A DNA stretch of 14,439 bases. It comes from Nitrososphaerales archaeon TH526 (GTDB lineage: Archaea > Thermoproteota > Nitrososphaeria > Nitrososphaerales > Nitrososphaeraceae). Location of the stretch: the NCBI GenBank assembly GCA_014523665.1, contig JAATVR010000199.1:1-14439 (forward strand), in the 5' to 3' direction. Made by a program: the position numbers and the translations under genes. Under the pieces are notes generated by a model. The model saw only the letters and a program-made list of their open reading frames with translations, did not search any database and was not told the DNA's origin. Below, in pieces: positions 7,051 to 13,943 of this stretch (position 1 is the first letter of the stretch; every line of letters starts with the position of its first letter).

Positions 7051-7060
7051 CTTAAATAAG
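7051..7060 (+). promoter_or_regulatory. TATA box of the PH-like/SHOCT gene
   Basis: CTTAAATAAG is a good archaeal TATA match centred near 7056. The predicted transcription start near 7082 leaves about 7 nt before the TTG at 7090, supporting that start. Confidence 0.5.
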
Positions 7061-7089
7061 CATTAAGATATCAAAATATAAGCTAGAAG

Positions 7090-7770
7090 TTGTTTGGTTT
7101 GGGAAAGAAGCTAGATAGTAGCAAAGAACTAGTTATGAGAACAAGTGAAAAATTTTCGATACAACCACTCAACAGTGACGATATGGGTGAGATTGGAAGA
7201 ATTCAAGATGTACTAAATCCTAATGAGAATGTGATAATTGTTGCTCGTCAATCAAGAATCTTGCCTGGAGGTTCCTACGTTACTCCTAATACTATTTACG
7301 CGACTGAAAAGCGATTAATTATTAGAGACCCGTACATGTTAGGCATAAAAGAAAACCTAATTGATATCCCCTATGACGTTATTACAAGTATTAAGCTTGA
7401 AAAAGGATTGTTCTCATCTACTATAAGATTCGAAGCTCCTGCATTGGTTGGTTCCAAAAGGCTAGGGATGATACATGGAATAATACATGGTAACAATGAG
7501 AATGAAGGAATGATACAAGCGATTCCGAAAGCGAAGGCGGAGGATTTAATAGAAGTAATTCGTTTTGGTATCCATCAAAAAGGAATTGAAGGACATCAAA
7601 ACACAGAAAAAGAGAATAATTCAGCCTTAGCCTTCCGCTCCAAACAAACTGGCAGTTATTCAATTGCAGATGAATTGACCAAACTGATGAAACTAAAAGA
7701 ACAAGGAGTATTGAATGAGGAAGAATTTAGTAACATCAAAAAAGATCTTCTAGACAAGAAATGTATGTGA
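7090..7770 (+). CDS. PH-like domain protein with C-terminal SHOCT domain
   Basis: This is a 226-residue cytoplasmic protein. Residues about 45-160 look like a bacterial/archaeal PH-like domain: a run of beta strands (NVIIVARQSRI, NTIYATEKRLIIRDP, ENLIDIPYDVITSIKLEKG, STIRFEAP) ending in a helix (AEDLIEVIRFGIHQK). After a polar linker (165-190), residues 191-223 form a SHOCT domain (ADELTKLMKLKEQGVLNEEEF, then IKKDLL), a short helical hairpin usually found at protein ends as an oligomerisation or interaction module. The function of such PH-SHOCT proteins is not established. The TTG start follows an in-frame stop by one codon, gives the compact N-terminus MFGLGKK, and suits the TATA position; an ATG at codon 16 is the alternative. 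The gene is convergent with the next minus-strand gene. Confidence 0.85.
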   Translation: MFGLGKKLDSSKELVMRTSEKFSIQPLNSDDMGEIGRIQDVLNPNENVIIVARQSRILPGGSYVTPNTIYATEKRLIIRDPYMLGIKENLIDIPYDVITSIKLEKGLFSSTIRFEAPALVGSKRLGMIHGIIHGNNENEGMIQAIPKAKAEDLIEVIRFGIHQKGIEGHQNTEKENNSALAFRSKQTGSYSIADELTKLMKLKEQGVLNEEEFSNIKKDLLDKKCM

Positions 7771-7896
7771 TCGAAGAGATGTTAGAATTCCCGATGTGCA
7801 ATGGACCGTAAGGTTCTTCAATCGATAATAGTAATATCATTTTCGGATTTCTCAACTTATTGTTATGGCTGTAATCATAATCATCGTCATAGCCAC

Positions 7897-8397
7897 CTAC
7901 ATTAACTTTTCAGAATCTACAATGATTTTTCCACGCTTGATTCCTAATATGATGTTACCTGCAAGTACGCCGCCGCTGTATACCTTAGCATATTCTTTAC
8001 CGAGCCCAAGAAATGATTCCAGGATTTTGGATTTGGAATGATATCCTGCCTCAACTATTTTCATATTTAACTTACTGCTCACCTTAACTATAACATGACG
8101 AGCTGCGGACCACTCCCCTTCCCATGAAATTACTTCAAAATTTCCAAAGTTTATAGTTGATAAGGTATAGCCGAGAAGCTTTGCGTTAAATTTTTTGTTT
8201 TTCGTGGCGGCATAAGCATTCATCCAGTTTATTGCTTTTTCTGCCTTACCCTTCTCTAGAGCAAAATTATCAGATCGAGCCAACCTAATATGAATACACC
8301 AGAACATATATACGCTATTTGTCCCATTTAATGTGAACGCGCTTTTGGCAAATGTATCATAAATATTTGTTAGAAAAGGTGCCAAATGTATCATCAT
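7897..8397 (-). CDS. Hypothetical protein, 166 residues
   Basis: I do not recognise this protein. It has no signal peptide and no clear membrane segment. The N-terminal third (MMIHLAPFLTNIYDTFAKSA through VYMFWCIH) is hydrophobic and aromatic. A basic helix follows (ALEKGKAEKAINWMNAYAAT), then an alpha/beta C-terminal half with strands such as FEVISWEGEWSAARHVIVKV and a Gly-rich segment (YSGGVLAGNIILGIKRGKII). Composition and codon use look like its neighbours. The ATG is preceded by AAAGGGG, a weak purine-rich ribosome binding site. It ends about 125 nt from the stop of the convergent PH-like/SHOCT gene and is divergent from the CBS-Usp pair, with 172 nt between starts, so shared regulation is possible but unproven. 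Confidence 0.75.
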   Translation of the reverse strand: MMIHLAPFLTNIYDTFAKSAFTLNGTNSVYMFWCIHIRLARSDNFALEKGKAEKAINWMNAYAATKNKKFNAKLLGYTLSTINFGNFEVISWEGEWSAARHVIVKVSSKLNMKIVEAGYHSKSKILESFLGLGKEYAKVYSGGVLAGNIILGIKRGKIIVDSEKLM

Positions 8398-8535
8398 ATA
8401 CCCCTTTGATAATTGATTTTGGTCAAAGATCTAGCAGGTCGTTGTAGAAAAAACGTTTTGAAAAGTTGAGGGCCAGGTACGAGAACGGAATTGATCTTGA
8501 GTTCCTTATATCGAATTCGTAAGATCGTCAATATC

Positions 8536-8543
8536 CTTAAAAG
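8536..8543 (+). promoter_or_regulatory. TATA box of the CBS-Usp gene pair
   Basis: CTTAAAAG is centred about 30 nt before the ATG at 8570, predicting a start of transcription within a few bases of the start codon. It would drive the CBS gene and probably the UspA gene behind it. Confidence 0.5.
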
Positions 8544-8569
8544 TTGAAGACGTTTATCATTTCAAATAG

Positions 8570-9031
8570 ATGGCCACAACTTTAAGAGATATCATGAGGA
8601 AGAGACTAGAGACCATTGACGATTCGGATTCCGTTCAGGGCGCAGCTAAAAAAATGAAGGATAAGGATGTCAGCTCTTTGATAGTAGTTGACAGAGTGGG
8701 TAAACCTCAAGGCTTGGTAACTGAACGGCATTTGGTTACCAAAGTATGTATTAATGATACTTTTACAAGTGCAATTACAAATCAGCAGATAATGTCAGTA
8801 CCTCTTATCACAATTAATTCCACATCTACCCCTGCAATTGCCGCTGATACGATGTTAAGGTACAATGTAAGACACTTGCTTGTTATTGATGATAACAAAA
8901 CTAGTGAAAAATCCGATCAGAAACACCTTTTTGGAATAATTACACCTCTCGATTTTGCAAGGTATGAAGAATTTCCAAATGACGAAGTAGGTAAGGATGA
9001 AATCGAAAGATTGTTAGAGTATTATATTTGA
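8570..9031 (+). CDS. CBS-pair domain protein
   Basis: This 153-residue protein consists almost entirely of a Bateman module. CBS1 spans about residues 4-58 (LRDIMRKRLETIDDSDSVQG, then SSLIVVDRVGKPQGLVTERH) and CBS2 about 72-131 (IMSVPLITINSTSTPAIAAD, NVRHLLVIDD, LFGIITPLDFARY). Such pairs bind AMP, ADP, ATP or SAM between the two repeats and signal energy or stress state; stand-alone versions usually act on a partner protein. The G-[LI]-[VI]-T-[EP]-x-x-[LD] ends that contact ribose are present in both repeats. A charged C-terminal helix (EVGKDEIERLLEYY) follows. It has a near-leaderless promoter. The UspA gene starts 68 nt downstream on the same strand, and this pairing of two nucleotide-binding stress modules suggests a joint response. 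Confidence 0.93.
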   Translation: MATTLRDIMRKRLETIDDSDSVQGAAKKMKDKDVSSLIVVDRVGKPQGLVTERHLVTKVCINDTFTSAITNQQIMSVPLITINSTSTPAIAADTMLRYNVRHLLVIDDNKTSEKSDQKHLFGIITPLDFARYEEFPNDEVGKDEIERLLEYYI

Positions 9032-9099
9032 AGATGGTTACACTCTTTGAGATTACACAGAGCTAGTTAATCAGACAGATTGTATTACCTTCAGAGCTC

Positions 9100-9594
9100 A
9101 TGATATCAAATACAAGAATCAAGAACATCAGGAAGATATTGCTACCAATAGACGGTTCGGTTACTTCAATGAAAGCCGCTCGCTATGGTATCAGTCTTGC
9201 TAGGAAATTTGCATCAGATCTAATTGGTTTGACAGTAATTGATCTAATGTCTCTCCCTTACGGATATTTTCTGATTCAACCTGGAACCCTCTCAAATGAT
9301 AATGTATTGGAAGAAAAAAGGAGAGAAGCAAAAAAATGGTTGGAAGAGGTCGAAAGGTCAATGTTAGATATATTGAAAGAAACAGAATACACTAAAGGAA
9401 AATTTAGATCAGAAATTCTCGAAGACCCCTTCTCTAAGGTGGAAAATGCGATTATTAAGTATGCAGAGAGTAAGAGTGTAGATCTTATAGTAATGGGGAG
9501 TAGAGGAAGATCAGCTTTTAGAAAAACTCTTTTGGGAAGTGTTGCGTCGGCTGTGTTATCACATGCAGAGTGCTCTGTACTCACTGTACGGTGA
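9100..9594 (+). CDS. Universal stress protein, UspA family
   Basis: This is a 164-residue single-domain Usp with the Rossmann-like fold. The N-terminal strand ILLPIDGSVTSMKAARYGIS carries the conserved Asp18. The C-terminal nucleotide motif is intact: G133-x-x-G136-x9-G146-S147, within VMGSRGRSAFRKTLLGSVAS, so the protein belongs to the ATP-binding branch. The last strand CSVLTVR is typical. An insertion of charged helix at about residues 65-100 (EEKRREAKKWLEEVERSMLD) is normal for the family. Usp proteins form dimers and respond to nutrient, oxidative or energy stress. It lies 68 nt after the CBS-pair gene with no clear TATA box between, so co-transcription is likely. Confidence 0.95.
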   Translation: MISNTRIKNIRKILLPIDGSVTSMKAARYGISLARKFASDLIGLTVIDLMSLPYGYFLIQPGTLSNDNVLEEKRREAKKWLEEVERSMLDILKETEYTKGKFRSEILEDPFSKVENAIIKYAESKSVDLIVMGSRGRSAFRKTLLGSVASAVLSHAECSVLTVR

Positions 9595-10475
9595 TATTAT
9601 TATAACTTCAAACCTGATGAGCTAAGTGGAACTTTGAGCTTGGAATTCCTTGAATAATATTCGGAGATTAGTACAAATTCAAAAATTGAAGAGGCGAATA
9701 AAAAAGCACTATGTCCAACACTAGATTCTTGACATAGTTAGCGGCGGCGATTCTACTATTTAGGGAGTCTCTTAGATCCGTCATCATAGACTCCAGGGAT
9801 CTCTTGTTTGGTTGGGATGATGCAGGATATTCAACCAATGTTATATTTCTTCTATTACTATCTTATCATATATATATTATCGACTCTTCTATTATAATAT
9901 ATCTAATGTATGTACTGAAAGAATGTTATCGAGACAAATCTTCTCTAGATCTGCTGCACAGATAAGGACTTGTAAAAACGGGAAACATTAGCTGTAGTAT
10001 AAAGTGTGTTAGTTGAGTATTTGTCTGACATGCTATACATGGATTCAAAGACTCCTCATACCTGCTGACAGATATGATTTAAGCACTCATCCAAATTATC
10101 CCTTGGAGGATATTCTATGAAGATGCATTCATGCTCTTAGCTGGTAAAACGGCTGTCCTTGTGGGTATCGGGTTTGACAAGAATTTACGTCAACCTCCCG
10201 ATTACAAAGGCGATGTACAAAGTGGGTTCGGATTTCTTTAGGTATCAATGCTTGCCAACTCTTAAGGCCAGCCGGCCAGCCATGAAAAACTGGACTATAA
10301 GGCAAGTTTGGATATACCAAGAAGACAGAACGTACAAGTAACTTTGAACAAGGACCAACTCTAAAGCGAATCAATTCCACTCCAAAAAGTTCGATCATGA
10401 CCCTTCACGTTACTTTACTAGTAATGAGTCCTTAATTGGCGTAAGTTTTCTGTTATTGCTAAATTCTAGTTCTAT
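9595..10475. other. Intergenic region with hairpins and unsupported ORFs
   Basis: About 880 nt without a convincing gene. The left half is AT-rich and carries three consecutive inverted repeats (9764-9902). The right part (10129-10398) is GC-richer and has open frames on both strands opposite each other (89 codons minus, over 60 codons plus, and a 36-codon plus frame from 10131 beginning MLLAGKTAVLVGIG). None has a recognisable family. A 16-bp direct repeat, GGCCAGCC twice, lies near 10266-10281. Confidence 0.5.
9764..9902 (+). repeat. Three consecutive inverted repeats, possible structured RNA
   Basis: Hairpin 1 is GGAGTCT (9764-9770) with AGACTCC (9788-9794). Hairpin 2 is TTGGTTG (9808-9814) with CAACCAA (9832-9838). 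Both have 7-bp arms and a 17-nt loop. Hairpin 3 is ATATATTAT (9872-9880) with ATAATATAT (9894-9902). Within hairpin 1, AGATCC (9774-9779) can also pair with GGATCT (9797-9802), an interleaved arrangement giving either a pseudoknot or a switch. Each repeat alone is within chance for AT-rich DNA; the run of three in a gene-free region is what deserves attention. Confidence 0.35.
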
Positions 10476-10733
10476 CTAACTATGAGTTACTATCTCCGCC
10501 TTTGCAAATCTTTCGCCTATAGCAGTTATTTTTATTTTTACTTTGTCACCGACTCTTCCGTCCTTGACGAATATTACTAATCCTTGAATCTTGGCAATTC
10601 CATCGGTCGTACCACTCTTTCCTCTATCAGAGATTTCTACATCATACTCATTCCCTACCCCTACAGGCTTTGAAAGTCTGCCGTGGGTTCCTAGACTACT
10701 AACACGATGTGTGTCATTATTTTGTACCTTCAT
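10476..10733 (-). CDS. Small TRAM-domain RNA-binding protein
   Basis: This 85-residue protein is essentially one TRAM domain (about 22-82), an OB-like beta barrel that binds RNA. Diagnostic stretches are PVGVGNEYDVEISDRGKSGT, DGIAKIQGLVIFVKDGRVGD and KVKIKITAIGERFAKAEIV. The domain is best known at the ends of tRNA and rRNA methyltransferases, but archaea carry free versions that act as RNA chaperones, including in cold adaptation. The N-terminal 20 residues are polar and probably disordered. The ATG at 10733 has GGAG about 10 nt upstream as a ribosome binding site. It follows the 223-residue gene on the same strand after 114 nt. Confidence 0.92.
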   Translation of the reverse strand: MKVQNNDTHRVSSLGTHGRLSKPVGVGNEYDVEISDRGKSGTTDGIAKIQGLVIFVKDGRVGDKVKIKITAIGERFAKAEIVTHS

Positions 10734-10847
10734 TAGAATGCTCCAATTTGAAATTCATAGGTTCACACAAAACAGACTGAACCGAATGTAATGCGGGGCA
10801 GGAAGTTTCAGTTTTATCTCTGGAGTTCAGAAGGACAACACTACCGT

Positions 10848-11519
10848 TCAAACTCCGTAAACCGTGATAGGTTTTTCTATGATATCATCATATTTTTCGA
10901 AGAATGCGTAATCTGATTTCTCATTCATGAATAATAGATGTAATCCTTCTCCCATAAGGTTTTCCACTGTGACACTAATTTCTTCTTTCGTAATAATAGA
11001 CAAGTACGATAAAGAATCCGTTACAAGAATTAGGTTTGTATTTTCATAATTGTCTATAATGTCATATAGGATTGACTCTAAATGCCCAAAGAATCCCAGA
11101 TCGTAGTCTTGAATTTTTGGGTTAATAATGCATACGGTAGTGGTAGTTTTGCTAGCATCCTCCCCAAACACTCCAGATGCTTTTCGCTCACCTTCCATCG
11201 GCTTGGCCTCTTGATTCTGTACTCGCGTGTAACCATTGTCTTGCCCTTGATATACAATACCGTTCAGGTCGTCTTGGGATGAATTTCTATATCCTACTAT
11301 AGGGAAAGTGAACTGATATCCGCCCTGATTTAAGGTCTGGTTGAATTCAATCTTCTGGTAGCCACTCAACTTGATGAATTTCTCTACTCCTAACACTAAC
11401 TGACCTTCAGTAAGCCAGAGATCATTTCTTCCAAGAGTGTCGTTAGTTTTTCTCGAAGTTCTATCATGATTCAACCTAAGAAAAAGAGACCTTACGCTCA
11501 TTAGTCTATTCGTTGACAT
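10848..11519 (-). CDS. Hypothetical protein, 223 residues, alpha/beta C-terminal domain
   Basis: I cannot assign this protein. The N-terminal part (1-60) is basic and then helical (LWLTEGQLVLGVEKFIKLSG). Residues 60-125 are polar and Gln/Asn/Gly-rich and look like a linker. The C-terminal 100 residues form an alpha/beta unit: strand TTTVCIINPKI, helix GHLESILYDIIDNY, strand NLILVTDSLSYLSII with an Asp that resembles a Walker B position, helix ISVTVENLMGEGLHLLFM, and ending EKPITVYGV. No P-loop is visible, so an ATPase role is not claimed; a sensory or regulatory domain is a guess. The ATG start is supported by a TATA box 30 nt upstream. No membrane segments are present. Confidence 0.8.
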   Translation of the reverse strand: MSTNRLMSVRSLFLRLNHDRTSRKTNDTLGRNDLWLTEGQLVLGVEKFIKLSGYQKIEFNQTLNQGGYQFTFPIVGYRNSSQDDLNGIVYQGQDNGYTRVQNQEAKPMEGERKASGVFGEDASKTTTTVCIINPKIQDYDLGFFGHLESILYDIIDNYENTNLILVTDSLSYLSIITKEEISVTVENLMGEGLHLLFMNEKSDYAFFEKYDDIIEKPITVYGV

Positions 11520-11941
11520 CTACATTTTACTGGTGACTCTGTGTCAATAAAAGGCTATTCCTGAGCTACTTATAAGACAAAAGCAAGTCATGGATTGGCA
11601 TATTGAAATGGAGCATAGGATCTGCTGAGCTTTTACTTATCAAATTGAAAATTTCATGTCTAGCTATCGAAAGTGTGCTTTAGATTTGCAAAAGAGAGCA
11701 TATCTTGGAAATACTGAAAATGGTTTCTGATTTGAAATTTTTAGATGGTGGAGGATTGTTGAAAGTGATCCAAGTTTAGTTTTAACGGGACCATGCCAGC
11801 TGTTGGACTGATAGTGATTGGTTTCACTTTTGATACTCTCTCGATTTCATGTTTAGTGCAGATATCTTGTTTTCATTTGCAATCTCGCGTTCATTTTCTT
11901 GATTGCTTGTGATACACACCCAGAATTGGTACAGGTAATCT
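11520..11941. other. Intergenic region, possible remnants
   Basis: About 420 nt. On the minus strand two short frames join at an overlapping TGA/GTG near 11821-11824: a charged stretch (SNQENEREIANENKISALNM) and a second one beginning KPITISPTAGMVPLKLNLD. Both look protein-like, but neither is long enough to call. No RNA gene was seen. Confidence 0.45.
11541..11554 (-). promoter_or_regulatory. TATA box of the 223-residue protein gene
   Basis: CCTTTTATTGACAC on the minus strand is centred about 30 nt before the ATG at 11519, consistent with a nearly leaderless transcript. Confidence 0.45.
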
Positions 11942-12568
11942 TTACAAAGTGGGGGTTGTCAAGCAATTGCTCCTTACACTCACTTCAAGAGCGTCTTTGA
12001 CATTCTTTGTAAATTCTAATGTAGTTTCAGTGGATTGACTCTTGTATCTCCCTGAACCCCGAACATACTGAAGGTAGTCTTGCATCTCATTCTCGTATAG
12101 CAGAACGTTGTCTGCAACTACCACCACCCTATCACTCAACAGATTGTTCTTCTCTGCTAGATTAAGATACTTTAAATAATCGGATTTTACGGCATCCAAA
12201 AACATCAGGTCAAACTTCTGTTTTTGAAGCAGTGGAATCCCCTTTAGCCCATCTGCATTAATGACCTCAATAATGTGAGACAGTCCGGCATCTTCAACAT
12301 TCTTCTTCGCTATACCAAATAGATTTGTATCTTTCTCTATAGTAATCAGCTTTCCATCTTTTGGTAACATATCACCCATCAAAATTGCAGAATATCCATG
12401 TAGCGTTCCAATCTCGAGTATCGTTTTAGGTTTATATTTAGAGATAATACCTATCAAAATCTTTCCCTTTATTGGACCAATAGATGGCAAACCCTGTTTC
12501 TTTGCTATTTGCTCTAATCCTCGTAACACCTGGACAACTTTCGAATTATAAGTCAAGATCTGTATCAA
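11942..12568 (-). CDS. SAM-dependent O-methyltransferase, COMT-like
   Basis: This 208-residue class I methyltransferase belongs to the metal-dependent catechol O-methyltransferase-like group. SAM motif I is LEIGTLHGYSAIL (E52-I-G54-T-L-H-G58), and the acidic residue after strand 2 is in LITIEKD (Glu78). The catalytic set matches COMT in spacing: Asp125 and Lys128 in FLDAVKSDY (COMT Asp141, Lys144) and Asp153-Asn154 in VVVADNVL (COMT Asp169-Asn170). It should therefore transfer methyl from SAM to a hydroxyl of a small molecule with Mg2+; the substrate is unknown. The TTG start is the first possible codon after a stop and gives the usual N-terminal helix before GPIKGK. It lies 74 nt downstream of the macro-domain gene on the same strand. 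Confidence 0.92.
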   Translation of the reverse strand: MIQILTYNSKVVQVLRGLEQIAKKQGLPSIGPIKGKILIGIISKYKPKTILEIGTLHGYSAILMGDMLPKDGKLITIEKDTNLFGIAKKNVEDAGLSHIIEVINADGLKGIPLLQKQKFDLMFLDAVKSDYLKYLNLAEKNNLLSDRVVVVADNVLLYENEMQDYLQYVRGSGRYKSQSTETTLEFTKNVKDALEVSVRSNCLTTPTL

Positions 12569-12642
12569 ATATGGCCATTATGATTATTCAAAGGTTTCTT
12601 ATTGTTTAAGAAGAATCTACGCTTCTTTACTCGGTGTTCACT

Positions 12643-13239
12643 TCATTTACGACCATTACCGCTCAATTCATACTTCAATACGCTAAATTGGGACCTAAAC
12701 TCCTTCAGTGTGTCACTATCTATTATACAAAATTCTACAATTTCCAGAGTAGATCCCCTCTTGTCATCAGTGCTATAAAGGAGAAAGTTCAAAGATTCAT
12801 TCAACAATATAGTGGCACATTTATCCTTAGGAAAACCAAATATTCCTGAGCTTACCGCAGGGATCGCAATGTCTCGAAACTTTCTCTCAGAAGCTAACAA
12901 AAGACTAGCCCGAATGGCACTTCTTAGCTTTACATCTTCATCCCCTTCACCCATTCTTGGTCCAACTGCATGAATAACTGCTTTACATGGCAATTTACCA
13001 GAAGTCGTAATTGCCGCTGAACCAACTGGAACAAATCCTATTTTATCACTTTCTTCTTGTATAATCTGCCCTCCTTTCTTCACGATGGCAGCTGCGACTC
13101 CTCCTCCGTGTTTAAGATTTGAGTTTGAAGCATTTACCACCGCATCAACGTCTCTTGAAGTAATATCTCCTTTAACTAGCCTTATGATCTTGCCATTTTG
13201 TAGTTCAATTTGTTCTACTATTGCTTGAGGCTCCCTCAA
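12643..13239 (-). CDS. Macro-domain protein, AF1521-like ADP-ribose binder/hydrolase
   Basis: This is a 198-residue macro-domain protein. The ADP-ribose site is recognisable: GDIT at 24-27 (Asp25 for adenine), VVNASNSNLKHGGGVAAAI at 34-52 (Asn and the Gly-rich loop around distal ribose), VPVGSAAITTSG at 70-81, KAVIHAVGP at 86-94, and IPAVSSGIFGFP at 126-137 (diphosphate loop). The HGGGVAxAI form resembles Archaeoglobus AF1521 more than the GGGGVDGAIH of MacroD enzymes. Such proteins remove ADP-ribose from proteins or deacetylate O-acetyl-ADP-ribose. A C-terminal extension (about 155-198) ends in a basic tail. The start is a TTG, the first candidate after an upstream stop. It is followed by the O-methyltransferase gene 74 nt downstream. 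Confidence 0.93.
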   Translation of the reverse strand: MREPQAIVEQIELQNGKIIRLVKGDITSRDVDAVVNASNSNLKHGGGVAAAIVKKGGQIIQEESDKIGFVPVGSAAITTSGKLPCKAVIHAVGPRMGEGDEDVKLRSAIRASLLLASERKFRDIAIPAVSSGIFGFPKDKCATILLNESLNFLLYSTDDKRGSTLEIVEFCIIDSDTLKEFRSQFSVLKYELSGNGRK

Positions 13240-13603
13240 ACTATTTTCATGATATGATATCTATTCAAATTAATAGGTTTAAATTGTATCAAACATGACA
13301 AATGCACTCAGTATTTCTGAGATAGGAATACTGACTATTGACGCATTGATTATTTTGATTTATTGGAGTAATAAAGGTTTTAGGGGTCACAGACGGTTAC
13401 ACGGCAAGTAACCTTGCTATTCTACCTTTAGATAATACTACTATGTAGTATCATGTGATATTAGCACGCTATTTCTTGGAATTTTCTATATCAGTCTGGT
13501 ATCGAAATGAACTCAGTCTACCTCTTAAGCATCGTCTGTACTAAAATTAAAAAAATGTAAGTAATAACATCAACTAGATAGAGCTCAAGGAAAAGACAGA
13601 ACT
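13240..13603. other. Intergenic region with palindromes and a possible micro-ORF
   Basis: About 360 nt. On the plus strand, 13295-13411 encodes 38 residues with one hydrophobic stretch (IGILTIDALIILIYW), a possible membrane microprotein without further support. Its end overlaps two mutually exclusive hairpins: GGTTAC/GTAACC (about 13395-13413) and GCAAG/CTTGC (about 13404-13417). A 17-bp odd palindrome ATACTAC-TAT-GTAGTAT follows at 13435-13451. Confidence 0.4.
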
Positions 13604-13873
13604 CTAGTTTCTCCCTAACTCTATATCCTTTATCAGTTTGTTATTTTTGTCAATCATTTCACGAAAGGCATTGTTTATTGCTTCCTTGCATTCTAATGCT
13701 TTTGTATAGAGAGATTTATTTTCGATAGGCTTCCTCTTTCTATCCATTTGGATTAACTTTTCTAAGGTATTAACTATCTCATTAATACTACAAGAACCCC
13801 AGTATTTGGTCCACTCATCATCTGAGTCAGTTAGATTAGGGATGTCCTTCCTTCTTTGTGATTCAAATGTCAT
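13604..13873 (-). CDS. Small charged hypothetical protein, 89 residues
   Basis: I do not recognise this protein. It is soluble, highly charged and mostly helical. An N-terminal polar stretch contains two tryptophans (DEWTKYWGSCSINEIVNTLE), followed by a basic linker (MDRKRKPIENKS) and a long amphipathic helix (LYTKALECKEAINNAFREMI, then DKNNKLIKDIELG) that could form a coiled coil. Its composition is that of a genuine protein, and an AT-rich TATA-like element lies about 26 nt before the ATG. No neighbour suggests its role; an adaptor or small regulator is possible but unproven. Confidence 0.65.
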   Translation of the reverse strand: MTFESQRRKDIPNLTDSDDEWTKYWGSCSINEIVNTLEKLIQMDRKRKPIENKSLYTKALECKEAINNAFREMIDKNNKLIKDIELGRN

Positions 13874-13894
13874 TCTTTATTTTTGGAACAAACG

Positions 13895-13902
13895 GTTATT
13901 TT
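13895..13902 (-). promoter_or_regulatory. Possible TATA box of the 89-residue protein gene
   Basis: AAAATAAC on the minus strand is centred about 26 nt before the ATG at 13873, consistent with leaderless transcription. The surrounding DNA is AT-rich, so confidence is modest. Confidence 0.35.
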
Positions 13903-13943
13903 GTTATTGCCCCGATCTAGTTCTGATTCGACTATCTGCTTAA

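Larger units (their letters stand above)
6524..7089. other. Divergent intergenic region
   Basis: About 565 nt between divergently transcribed genes. It carries TATA-like elements at both ends. Near 6581-6610 the sequence TGATGATTGAG / TGATGATATTTGAG forms an imperfect tandem repeat with C-box-like TGATGA cores, but no CTGA D box was found, so a box C/D RNA is not called. A GC-richer patch at 6728-6769 can form GGGAC/GTCCC pairings. No gene is supportable. Confidence 0.5.

Noticed and set aside
7421..7663. 80-codon minus-strand frame inside the PH-like/SHOCT gene
   Set aside because: Antisense shadow with no independent support.
9276..9584. 102-codon minus-strand frame
   Set aside because: Entirely antisense to the UspA gene, whose motifs are intact; it is a shadow frame.
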